This document shows positions 1-10,355 of a DNA stretch of 22,306 nucleotides, piece by piece; the stretch's first letter is position 1; each line of letters begins with the position of its first letter. The notes under the pieces were generated by a model that was given only the letters and a program-made list of their open reading frames with translations, did no database searches and had not been told where the DNA came from. The position numbers were made by a program, and so were the translations under genes. The stretch spans positions 1-22,306 of the forward strand of contig JACGCK010000456.1 in assembly GCA_014925825.1 (NCBI GenBank), in the 5' to 3' direction. The DNA is from Pholiota molesta. Its lineage: Eukaryota; Basidiomycota; Agaricomycetes; Agaricales; Strophariaceae.

Positions 1-59
1 TAACATACTTAGTTTCCATGTCGTTAGACCCGTTTACTCTTCAAAGCATGTCAACGGCC

Positions 60-790
60 CAATCTCAATAACAAACGGCCGGCTGACGCTCGTTGCCGTC
101 GCTGTCGCTGGTTTCATTCATGAGAGACTCACGTACAGTAATGCGAAAGCCACCTCCAGTGTGTATCGATGCATCCCGGATGAAGGTATGCCAAGGTCGG
201 CGTTGGAGTTCGAGTTCGCAGAAATGGTGTTCATGTGCGGTTGAAGGCACGAAGCGCAGATGATGAGCCAGATCTAGACAAGGTCCTACACAAACAAGGG
301 CGATCCGGCAAGCTCCGCTCTTTCTCCCCATCCTCGCCACGACTCCAGTCTCTCCCAGTCTCCGGGAGCGTTTCGCTAAGTAGCTTTGTTCTTCCTCACA
401 CACGCTGCTTTGACGCTGCTAACTAGCGCGAACCTGCGTATCTGCACCTCTCTCGAAATGATGCTCCAGTCAGACAGCTAAATATGCCATTCTGCACCGC
501 CCTCAACTCATAAGTTGGATGTCGAGGCTACTGTTCGCGTACAATCGGGTCTAATCGAATTTTATCTAATACTCTACGACCACCAGCACTGAAACGTCGA
601 CCAGCACTCCCAATCGACGTCACCACGCTGAACTTCAACAGCGTCGATGTCCAAATTAAATGCCTGCTTGTGCTCCAGGGATTGGGGTTTTTGCTTCCAT
701 GTAGGCGTTTGTTCTTAATACGTGTCAATACAAATTATGACTAACAAATTTAGACAGACAATCCAATATACAACCGATGCGCACAAAACC
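60..790 (-). pseudogene. Relic A: degenerate coding fragment related to relic B
   Basis: No intact gene is present, but several short blocks match relic B (5717-6830) in the same order and orientation. Minus-strand codons 654-607 read LDIDAVEVQRGDVDWE, against LDIDAFKVWRGEVDWE in relic B (12 of 16 identical); about half of the base differences fall at third codon positions, which suggests a common coding ancestor. The upstream NPNPWSTSRHL (NPIPRSTSNHL in relic B) is in a different frame, so there is a 1-nt indel here. Similarity continues upstream around 741-790 and downstream around 150-230. The end at 121-82 encodes MNETSDSDGNERQ, nearly the same as a piece of the DUF6535 protein tail. I do not recognise the parent protein. 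A pseudogene is the best reading, though the exact borders are uncertain. Confidence 0.5.
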
Positions 791-935
791 AGTCAACTAT
801 CGCTCTACGATATGTAACATTCAAGTAACATTGTAAGTAAAAAGATTAGTCCATTTTTATATCGTAGCTGATCTTCCTTTGAATCCGGCAGATTTCACTC
901 CCTTCGACACGCCTCCCATTTCCCAGCCCCCGAAT

Positions 936-3900
936 CTAAGTCGGAGATTTCGTACGAATAACCGCATCTTCTGGCTGCGCTTCGTCCAGCGGGTGGTCGT
1001 CACCAGAGCCTGGTATCTCCACACCAATTTCCTCCGAGCTCGCCGTTGGTCCGACCTCGATAACCAAATGACGTCCACCCTGCTGTCGCTCGTTTCCATC
1101 GCTGTCGCTGGTCCCATTCATTGCGGCCTGCCGTGGCACTACATCGTCAGGATCTGCGGCGCTGGGTAACGGCAGAGGCTGTGAGATTAATCCCGCTGTT
1201 GCGGCGGCTGTGGCGACACCATCATTACCCGAAGGAGGCGTTTCGTCAGGCCCATCGGACGAAGGTCGTAAACGAGAGAGAGGGTGATCGTTAGTCATGC
1301 CAGCGCCTTCAGTTGACGCCCCAGGATGATGTAGGATGGTAGGTAAGTCTGACTGCGCCTGTGGGATGCTTTCGTCTTCGTCATTGGCCGAGATGAAGGC
1401 AGGCTCGTGTCCGGAATTTTCGAGATAAGGATTGGGGCACGCGCTCGTCAGTGGAGCAACGCTATCCGTGGTCGGTTCTGCAGATTGACAGACATTTCCG
1501 GGAGACGTAGCAGCCAAGAGATTAATGAGATTTCTAACATTCATCTCTAAATTCAGGTATTCAAGTTGTAACGAGGGATCAGGTGGAGATCCTTCTGAAG
1601 AAGAAATGGGACCTATATGAAGAAATCATATTGAGAATGAGTATGTAAAATTCAAAGGGATAATTGCACCTTGTTGTAAGATGCAAGGGCCAGGGCCAGT
1701 AAGGTATCCGAAGATTTCATTCCACCACTGATCTGAAAATCTTTCCATTATCAGGCCAATACTCTGGTCATGACCCTTAAACCGTATCTCAAGGAGATTA
1801 TTCTTCTGGCCAGAAATCCACATTTTGTGCAAAGCATTGAGCGATGACCTAAATGCTTGCCAAAAATGACTGTCCTGGTTCCTTGAAATGCCAGAAAATG
1901 ACAATTTGTCCAATAGATACCATGAGAATATCGAGGTGAGATAGAAGAAGACATCCTGTAATGCAACCTCAGAACTTGATGATGTGTTGGATAGGGCTTC
2001 ATTTAAATAGTTGCTTATAAACTTGAAGAGTTGGACAAGTTGGTTGTTGATATTTAGTAGTATGTCTTGTTTAGTGAATGGATCCTTCTGTGGGTAAGCC
2101 AAATGGTCACTAGTCTGTGATGCCAAATTTGAAAGCACTCTAGGCATTCCCGGGTGTGTAAGAAGGGTCTCTATTGTCCGATTGTGAGAGACACGGTGGG
2201 AAGCAGCCAATTCAAGTATTGCAGTGAGAACATTTGTTGTAGTTGAACATTGTTGAGCTATGTACAGTCCAATGGTCAACACACAAAAAAGGGTATTTGC
2301 TTTAATTTCTTACCAGGTGTGAGGAGATTGGTATATATCATAGAGTCTACCACAGACTCACTAATAATGGTAGGGACAGGGATAGGTATAGAACCATCAG
2401 GAATGGCAGGTATCAATGGTTCAATACTGCCAATGAGATGTAGTATCTGCAGCCACAATTCTCGGTAATACTGGTGTAGTGCTGGCGAGGGGTGGTTATC
2501 TAAAAGCATGCGAAGAAAAATCATGGTTTGGTCAGTACTGAATTGTGATTTGGCCTCTGAGTTCATATGATAAACAGAAAAGTCATGGTCACTGGGTTGA
2601 TCAGATTTAAAGATTCCACCATGAAGGATAAAGTTTGACAAGGAGCAAGACTCGGCAATCTTTGAATGAAGGTGTTCAAAGTAATTGCTACGACGGTCTT
2701 TCCGTTGAAACTCTTCCCAAGCAATGCCTGTCCATGTAGATTCAGCAAGTTCATTAAAACAGAGAACCAAGGCAGCAAGAAATGAGTCCGTATGTTTGAA
2801 GCCCGGTGTCTGCTGTGCTACCTTGACCAAATATTGAGTTGCATCACTGAGAGGGAAGCTGTCTTCCCAGCAGGTTCGGTGGTAATATAGATCTGGACCA
2901 TGATCCAAGATGCGTTGATGAAATGCATCGCGCAGAACAAGCCATTCTCGGTCAAGGGTAGGCCAAGTTTGTTGGTACCACATCTTGCGTACAGATGGTA
3001 CGAGATGATCTGCAATAAGTAAGGAACGATTTTTGATTTTCCAACACCAGCCATCTCTGTTGAGCAAGCTGCCATCCATGACGAGGAATGGGGAGGGGAA
3101 AATACGGAAAATTGCATGAATGCAAATCCGAAATAGTGATCGGAATGCAAGGGACTGGGGAGATTTGAATGGACATGGAGAGGGTAGTGTTGTCCGAGGA
3201 TAGAGCCCACAAAAGAAAAAAAGGCCCTGAAGTGATGGAAGGATCGTAGTCGCGGCGAGGAACAGCAATGTCAGTCCAACAATAATAGAGACGGGGATCA
3301 CGAGCTTCGTTCCAAGAGGCAGGGAGAAATCGATCAACCCGGCCAGAAAGAGGACAAGGGCGGCTTGAAGTAGTAGAGGAAGCACTGCAAATACCTGCCG
3401 CAAATACCAAGCTTCTATGGCCTCCGACCGCATGTGAAGCATCGCCAACTTCTCTTTGCTAGAATATCCACCATAGGATTGATGCTCGCGCAGCCATTGC
3501 AGAGCGATAGTGCCGACAAGAACAGTCGTGAGACTGAGGATTAGGCTGATGAACCAGAACACATTGATCCTAATGGCAGATGATGTTGGCGAGAATGGAG
3601 CGAGGATGGAATCTGGGCTAACAGATGGGGGGAAAGGGGAAGTGTTGTTGAGTCCGCTGGCGATATGGAAGAGCAGGCCGGTGATAGCGTCATTCGGATC
3701 CGGCAGGAGAAGCTTGTAGGATTCTACGACGAACGTTGTGACCACAGCGGAGAAAAGACCCGCCTTCGCCGTAGTATATGTAAGAGCCAGTGAAAAATGA
3801 GGTAAAATGGTGATGGTCGACTCACGAAGATCAACAGGTTTTGGACTTCGTCCTTCCATGCGTTGCAGCGCAATGTATCCGCTTCGAGTTCTGGCGTTAG

Positions 3901-4106
3901 AAGTGTTGTCCATGGATCGCCGTCCTTTGGGAGTGCATGCTCATATGGGGCCTTGATGTCCACAGGCTTTGTACCTCGCGGGCCATTATCCTTGACACAA
4001 TATCAGATCAATGCATCGATGGAATTTGGTACATACTGACTGCTGTGAGACCCGGCGGAACATCTGCATTATTTGCTCGGATGTTCTGTGCTTGGCTTTC
4101 GCTCAT
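936..4106 (-). CDS. DUF6535-type multi-pass membrane protein, 5 exons, about 977 aa
   Basis: Function is unknown. I recognise the family from its N-terminal domain: a tryptophan-rich lead-in (exon 2), then IFAGLFSAVVTTFVVESYK at about residues 72-90, INVFWFISLILSL at 139-151 followed by a QWLREH segment, LPLLLQAALVLFLAGL at 201-216 and a fourth hydrophobic stretch near 228-250. That gives about four membrane helices. The rest is probably soluble, ending in a polar Ser/Asp/Pro-rich tail. Exons on the minus strand: 4106-4037, 3974-3826, 3763-2314, 2257-1670 and 1612-936. Introns are 56-62 nt with GT-AG ends, and the sum is 2,934 nt, a multiple of three. The first splice is the least certain: a GTCAGT donor with an acceptor 12 nt earlier also keeps the frame. 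The start ATG at 4106 is the only one upstream in frame. The family is expanded in agaricomycetes; a role in signalling or recognition is sometimes guessed but not established. Confidence 0.82.
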
Positions 4107-4458
4107 GGCTGCGGGGTTTCTATGATGCCGCGTAGATGAGTCGGCGGGGTGGGTACCTATGTCCTGTAATCTGTTGATCTTTCTGGTTCAAGGTATAATG
4201 GAGGTTTGTTCAATGTTCAACGTTCGGCGCTCAGCGCTCAGCGCCAGCAGCCTCGAATCAGGCGAGTGGGAAAAACGTCAAACATGTGAGCAATTTGATC
4301 ATGACGTGCTTGAGCTCAGCAGAGGTACGAGCGCTACATGGTATCTATCTCTCATCCTGTCGTGCTTAAACGCTGTTCGACTTCTGCCTTAGTGTCTCGA
4401 CTATGCCTGTCTTTATTAAGCAATCTTAAATAATTCGCAAAAGAAAACGTCTAACAAA
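4107..4458. other. Upstream region of the DUF6535 gene with a heptamer repeat
   Basis: I see no gene here. The stretch contains the putative promoter of the minus-strand DUF6535 gene. A short array of diverged 7-nt units lies at 4208-4248, described as its own feature. No clear TATA box can be assigned. Confidence 0.5.
4208..4248. repeat. Diverging heptamer minisatellite with a 20-bp palindrome-like core
   Basis: Successive 7-nt units read GTTCAAT, GTTCAAC, GTTCGGC, GCTCAGC, GCTCAGC and then GCCAGC, so the unit drifts along the array. The centre, 4226-4245, has arms GGCGCT and AGCGCC around AGCGCT and could form a hairpin. It lies about 100-140 bp upstream of the DUF6535 start codon. It may be only replication slippage; a regulatory role is a guess. 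Confidence 0.55.
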
Positions 4459-4674
4459 GTGAACATGCCTAATCCCTCACTGTTGACAGCAGATACGTGT
4501 CGCCACATCTTCAGGCACTTCCGGGGGACTCCTTCCATCAAGCGCACGCAGGATACCGCCAGCCATAGGAACAAGCCTGATCTTTGTACGATGTTCGCAG
4601 CCTTCCTTACAGTAAACCTTGCGACGACGTTTGGGCATCTTCCTGACCAGCGGAGTGAAAATGAGACGAAATAG
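4459..4674 (+). pseudogene. F-box-like N-terminal fragment
   Basis: A 71-codon open frame looks like the start of a mushroom F-box-like protein. It has LLTADTCRHIFRHF (F-box helix 1 style), then a charged linker with QDTASHR, then LCTMFAAFLTVNLATTFGHL, which resembles the usual pattern of an F-box core followed by a leucine/tryptophan segment. The frame stops at 4674 without a splice donor nearby, and no continuation with F-box features is visible in 4675-5200. It is probably a truncated relic. A second open stretch at about 4917-5050 (plus strand, containing RQLNPEALQRDLGIDD) may be further debris. The F-box assignment rests on pattern resemblance only. Confidence 0.35.
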
Positions 4675-5716
4675 GCAGAGATGCTATGATTCCCCACGTT
4701 CGTATTTATCGGGCTTGGTATATATACGAAAGCGGCGGACAAGGACATCGGGACAAGTGCAGATGGCTGGTGGATGGTGAAAGCGGAACTGAAGGGGTCA
4801 ATAGGGTACCGACATGGTTGGATGATTGAACGAGTCTTTGTAAACGGTCCAGCAGAGTTGGTATTAGAAATGGGAAAATATCCATACTAAGGGCTGCGGG
4901 CTGCACTCACGGTTCATAAAATATTGATAACCATACGCCAGCTGAATCCGGAAGCCTTGCAACGAGATCTCGGTATTGACGATGTTTCGGATCTGCGCAC
5001 GATGTTGGACCGCCATATCGATAGTTTACCTGTATTGGTTATCGTTTGAGAAAGTTGGAAGAGCAGCGGTTCGCTTCGCCCAAAATATATCCGCGAAAAC
5101 GCGAAGAAGCAATTGCTCACTTTGTATAGTCAAAAAATACTAGCGATGAAGCGGAGCAACGTCACAAGTTCCTAAACAACTCAGCTTGCAAAGCCAACTT
5201 TCTCCTCTTCATGGGCTTTGGGTTAGCGCAAGCTGTGAGAGATGGAAATCAGGTATGTAAAACAGATGGAAAGGTATTGAGTCAGAATTACACACGAGGC
5301 TGAGCTGTGGTATGCATATTTCGACATCGTGCATCTCTTTTGACTAACACCAGAGCATGCAAAAGTTTACAGCGGATATTGGATATTCTTGACGACGCAT
5401 ACGATAATTTACGCATATACGTAGCAGAAAAACGACTTGGCTTAAGTCCTGATAAGCGTTCTGAAATCGTCGCAGAAAGTATAAAATACGTACCAATCTC
5501 GAGACCAAAGACGCCGTGCCTTCCGTCATATTATAGCCATCTAGGCCACTGATGCATTCAGAAGCAAGTCTTTCCTCGTTGTAAGTATTGATTATTGATA
5601 TGCACGTGCGAACCTGAGACTGGAGTTGACGGGGTAGCGGTATGGCTGGCAAGTAGGATACGTTGCGGCGAAAAGCTGGCGAATACAGTTCCGTCATAGA
5701 CATGTGCGATTGTCGA
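4675..5716. other. Gene-poor interval with short open stretches, no supported gene
   Basis: Short frames occur on both strands. One is a plus-strand stretch at 4917-5050; another is a minus-strand frame at 5344-5703 with an internal motif GLDGYNMTEGTASLVSRL followed by a good GTACGT donor. No model links them in frame over a credible length, and I recognise no family. Some of this may be remains of the same gene as relic B. Confidence 0.4.
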
Positions 5717-6830
5717 CTATATCAAAGTGACGCCTTCAGGGAGAGACGGGTGCAATGGGGACTGCAGAGAGTGCGTTGGAACGTAGATACGTGAAAAAGA
5801 GGGAGATCCACTCCAGAGTCTGAAGCTGAAGTCGTATCGATGCCGTTTCGGATGAAGCGATGTCCGGGACGAAGGTATGGCACGGTGTACATACGAGTTC
5901 GAAGGCGCGGAGTGTAGACAAGGGCTTTGATTGCCTGCGGTGAGCATGGTTATAAAGTTATATCAATGACCAGCCATTTTCGAATGAGGGCCCATTAACT
6001 GTGTACTCACTCGTCAGCGGATAAATTCGGTATGAATTTGGTACGCACACTAGTGACTTTCATAGCTCCAGATAAGTTCAAGCAGTGATATGCTCGCGAC
6101 AAGATGATGGCAATGATGAGAGGCTGGCAAGCCAAGAGGCTCATCACGCATGTTCAAACTTCGAAAGTCAGTGCCGGCCCGGAAGATTCCGCTTTCTTTT
6201 GGACCTCCGAGTCATGCAAACCCAATACAAACCTTGTACAAACCACTGGCACCTTGCTATGTAGAAAATCTATGGCCTGCCGCCTCTTCTACCTCTTCCA
6301 CAATGCCTCAGACAAATTCGTCTCCATCCAACAACTGACTTTGCTACTACATACCGACCGGCCGGTCTCATCAGAAACTTCAGCCTCGCAAAAAGGCTTT
6401 GTCGATCGGTTTTCTGCATCCAACTCCAACAAATTACAGTCAAACGCGCCTAATCTGATACCTTTTGCATATGGTTTTGTCTCACCGATATACATCTTAT
6501 CGACCGCCTCTCCGGGACCCGCAGCACCAGCGTGTCTGGCAACTTCCCAATCGACCTCGCCACGCCACACTTTGAAAGCATCGATGTCCAGAACCAAATG
6601 GTTGCTTGTGCTTCGGGGAATGGGGTTTTCTCTTTAAGGTGGGCATACCTTCTCTGACTCGATGCATATGGATCGTTGTACACGCAGAGAATTTCATCGT
6701 TTTTTCATTTTGAGTCTGGCGTCCTTGCTCGGACATAAAGTACGTTTAATTCGTGGTACATGTTAACATAAACTCGATCTAATAGATTTAGACAGATGAT
6801 ATACAACGGAGGCACGAAAAGTCAACGTGG
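5717..6830 (-). pseudogene. Relic B: longer copy of the gene debris related to relic A
   Basis: The minus strand is open from about 6634 to a TGA at 6156-6154, broken by one in-frame TAG at 6291-6289. It contains LDIDAFKVWRGEVDWE (6591-6544), PYAKGIRLGAFDCNLLELD, KPFCEAEVSDETGR and, after the TAG, KVPVVCTRFVLGLHDSE. The TAG could be removed only by a 36-nt GT-AG segment, shorter than every other intron in this window, so a nonsense mutation is more likely. The upstream ATG-bearing frame (from 6736) is shifted relative to this one. A second block at 5740-5920 has FELVCTPCHTFVPDIAS, matching relic A. I do not recognise the protein. The open plus-strand frame over 6104-6637 is read as its antisense shadow. 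A very diverged but living gene cannot be excluded. Confidence 0.5.
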
Positions 6831-7160
6831 CCATGATAATTACCGGCATCACTTTGACTTGCATCTCGTTGATCGATGAGTATCAGGCTGCCTGCGGCAG
6901 AGCCTTTATCAAGGTTTCTGTCCTTTCCGTATTCCCATTTCAAACTTTGAAAGACGAAAAGGGAGTTGGCCGTAAGTGTGCTTAGATGTTCATCCCCGAG
7001 TACGAAGGATCAGAACTGCGCTTGGGCGCTGCGCACCGCGCCTCAATGCCACCAGGTTGTACTTTCCTACATATAGCCCGCTTTCTCCCCTGAATTCTCT
7101 TTTGTAACTTACAAATTGTGGACATTCGATTTCTTCATATACTACTAGTAGTATCAACCA
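6831..7160 (+). promoter_or_regulatory. Putative promoter and 5' leader of the V-ATPase subunit a gene
   Basis: There is no open gene in this interval, which ends at the V-ATPase start codon. A TATA-like ACATATAG at about 7070-7077 is followed by a pyrimidine-rich CTTTCTCCCCTG stretch, a common arrangement near transcription starts in fungal housekeeping genes. The exact start site cannot be read from the sequence. Confidence 0.35.
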
Positions 7161-10100
7161 ATGTCAGCAGAGCATCCCAGCTTGCTCCGTAAGTTTCATT
7201 TTTTACTTCAGTATCACGCATGGCTGACGTCCGTTCAATCATCAAAATCAAAGGTTCGGAGGAAATGAGCCTGGTGCAGCTTTTTGTGCCTACAGAAGTC
7301 GCCCATGACGCTGTTGCAGAGCTGGGAGAACGGGGAAACGTCCAATTTATAGATGTAAGTCAGCGCATCATCTACAGGGGCGCCACTGGCAGTAGCTAAA
7401 CATTCCTTATGCATCGTTCATCACATGCAGTTAAATCCCCATGTCAATCCGTTTCAGCGCTCTTTTGTTGGTGAAGTTCGACGCATTGAAGACATGGCAC
7501 GCAGGGTCCGCTGCTTCTCGGTTCAAATTGCGAAAGAGCGAGACACGGTGCCCGTTCGGCCACTCCATGAGTCATCGCCTTTCATCACCGTTGGGCCTCG
7601 TGCTGCGCAGACCATTGACGAGCTCGATCTTGTATTAGCGGGGCATGAACAAAGGCTAATCAGAATGAACTCAAGCTACGAATCATTAAGTGAGCGAACG
7701 AAGGAGCTCATTGAAGCGCAATATGTATTGCGAGAAACCGCTATATTTTTCGACAAGGTAATGCATCTTTCAAGCCCATGATTTTTTTTGGTTATACATA
7801 TCACTTTATCGCAGGCGCAGAATCATGAACATGATATTCGCTCCTCATTCGACGACAGCGCGACGACTCCCCTCCTTCAAGCTGATGATTACGAAGCAGG
7901 CTTTGGTTCTTCAGGCGGAGCGCCATTTGACATCGAGTACGTGCTCCAACTGAATATTGGCTGATAAGAAGTAACGTTTATCAAGTTTCATTGCTGGAAC
8001 AATCGAGCGCTCACGCTATCCAGTCTTTGAACGGGTTCTATGGCGTGTTCTTCGCGGTAATCTATTCATAAACCATGTTGACATCCCGGAACCATTTATC
8101 GACCCAGTCACTGGCGACGAGGTCCGCAAGAACGTCTTCATCGCCTTCACACATGGACAAAGTCTCCTAGCCAAAATTCGCAAGGTCGCAGAATCGATGG
8201 GAGTCTCGATTTACCCGATCGACGCTAACGCCGGCAAACGCTCCGATGCTCTGCGTGAAATCACCACCCGTCTTGAAGATCTACAAATGGTCCTTCATAG
8301 CACCGATGTTAATAGGCGCTTGGAGCTCATCAACATCGGCGAGCATCTACGCAGCTGGCAGGACGTTGTGAAGAAGGAAAAGCTGATCTACGAAACTTTG
8401 AATCTGTTTAACTATAATGTCCGCCGAAAGACACTCATCGCTGAAGGGTGGGCGCCTAGCAGAGATGTTATAGCCATTCAATTAGCGTTGAGGTCGGCGA
8501 CGGTGAGTAGCCTTAACATAAAAATCCTAGTTACTAATGTACACACAAAATTTTAGGAGGGCTCCGGGACCGGTGTATCACCTATCTTGCACGAGTTGGA
8601 AACACATAAGACACCGCCGACGTTCTTTAGAACAAACATATTTACAGAAGGCTTTCAAGCACTTATGGGCATGTATGGAGTCCCCGCTTATCAGGAGATC
8701 AACCCTGCTTTGTTCGCGATTATCACCTTTCCATTCTTATTCGCCGTTATGTTTGGTGACATTGGACATGGCGCTATCATTTTTATCGCGGCGCTGTATA
8801 TGATTTCGAAGGAGAAGAAGCTGGCGGAGTCCGATGTCGATGACGTGCGTGTTTTGCGACTGCTTTTCTGATCGTTATTCAAGTCGTTATTTCTGACGAC
8901 TCGTACAGATTACTTACCAATTCTTCTTGTAAGTCTTTCGATTTTAAAGTCATGATTGGGGAGCGTTAATCTTTTGAAATAGTGGTCGCTACCTCATCCT
9001 GATGATGGGGTTATTCTCAATGTATACCGGTCTCTTGTACAACGACATATTCTCTAGAGGTCTCCACCTTTGGACTTCCGCTTGGTCCTTTGAAAAAGGC
9101 AATGGAACTATGACGGCGATCCTCGATGAGGATTATCGATATCCTTTTGGCGTCGATCCGAGCTGGCATGGAGCAAGCAACGCTCTCGTGTTTACGAACT
9201 CGTACAAGATGAAGGCGTCCATTATTCTGGGTGTAACTCATGTAAGTTATACGCGCCTTCACCTTTACCAGAGACGGTGTCTTAACCCAAAACTGTTAGA
9301 TGACATTTGCATTGTGTCTACAAGTGCCCAATCACTTGAAGTTCAAGCGATATTCGGATATCTATTCCAACTTCATGCCACAAATGATCTTCCTGCAGTC
9401 GATTTTCGGCTATCTTGTCTGGTGTATCCTGTATAAGTGGTCCATCGACTGGTCGAAGGTCACGACGCCGCCTCCGTCCCTTCTGAATATGCTCATTTCG
9501 ATGTTCTTGAAGCCTGGGACGGTTGACCCGAAGGCACAGCTCTATCGCGGACAAGGGACGGTACAGATTGCGTTGCTACTGTTGGCTGGGGTTTGTGTTC
9601 CTTGGCTATTACTCATGAAGCCGTATCTTGTATGGAGGGAAATGAAGAGAACTCGAGGTCAGGGCTACACGACCATTCAGTCCGGTGAAGAAGAGGCGGG
9701 TGACATGAGCTCTTTCAGCTTGGTTACTGATGCGAACACAGACGGGGATGGCATTGGGCAAGCCACGCCCGACGGTGGGAATGAGGACGCTGTAAGTTGT
9801 TAGCTCTCATTACACTTCTCATCTTATATTCCAAACTTATGCAGGAGCTACAGGAACATCATGATTTTGGCGATGTGATGATCTATCAAGTTATCCATAC
9901 CATTGAATTTTGCCTGAACTGTATCTCGCACACGGCATCGTACCTTCGACTCTGGGCTCTGTCCCTTGCCCATGCACAGCTGTCGGAAGTTCTCTGGTCT
10001 GGGACAATCGGGGGTTATTTGAACCCAAACTCTATTGTGGATTGGGTGAAGCTGGCAATAACGAGCAGCATGTGGCTCGTCTTGACTATCGGTGGCCTGT

Positions 10101-10355
10101 GCATCATAGAGGTGTGTATTACTATCATCTTCTCGTAGTAAACTTTTCTTGTTCCCAATTGACATCATCTAGGGTCTGTCGGCTTTCCTTCACGCGCTCC
10201 GGCTACATTGGGTCGAAGCAAATAGTAAGCATTTCGAGGGTGGAGGACATGTGCGTTGTTTTATTTTTCTTTTCCTTGATGTTTGGTGTCAGTAACAGTC
10301 AAATTTTTAGGCATTTAAACCCCTGAGCTTTTCTAACCAGATGTCCGACGAGTGA
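7161..10355 (+). CDS. VPH1: V-type proton ATPase subunit a (Vo sector), 12 exons, 847 aa
   Basis: This is the large membrane subunit of the vacuolar H+-ATPase. It forms the two proton half-channels beside the rotating c-ring and acidifies vacuole, Golgi and endosomes. Exons: 7161-7188, 7254-7354, 7431-7757, 7815-7936, 7986-8502, 8557-8844, 8909-8928, 8983-9241, 9300-9791, 9845-10111, 10173-10250 and 10311-10355; they total 2,544 nt. Family signatures are [19 protein letters not shown] at the N-terminus, a cytosolic domain to about residue 400, [13 protein letters not shown] at 425-437 and [15 protein letters not shown] at 750-764. Arg753 there corresponds to the essential channel arginine R735 of yeast Vph1. 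The C-terminus reads [12 protein letters not shown], as in homologs, and length matches Vph1 (840 aa). The start was chosen because the short first exon supplies SLLR just before SEEMSLV. Yeast has two isoforms, Vph1 and Stv1; most other fungi have one, so the symbol denotes the family. Confidence 0.97.

Noticed and set aside
5213..5552. Possible two-exon plus-strand gene (MGFGLAQAVRDGNQ, then LQRILDILDDAYDNLRIY)
   Set aside because: The donor GTATGT is good, but the two pieces do not join in phase at the available acceptors and the frame stops soon after. The opposite strand has an equally good donor there.
6104..6637. A 177-codon plus-strand open frame
   Set aside because: It lies antisense to relic B, whose minus-strand frame shows protein-level similarity to relic A with frequent third-position changes. 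The plus frame has no recognisable motif.
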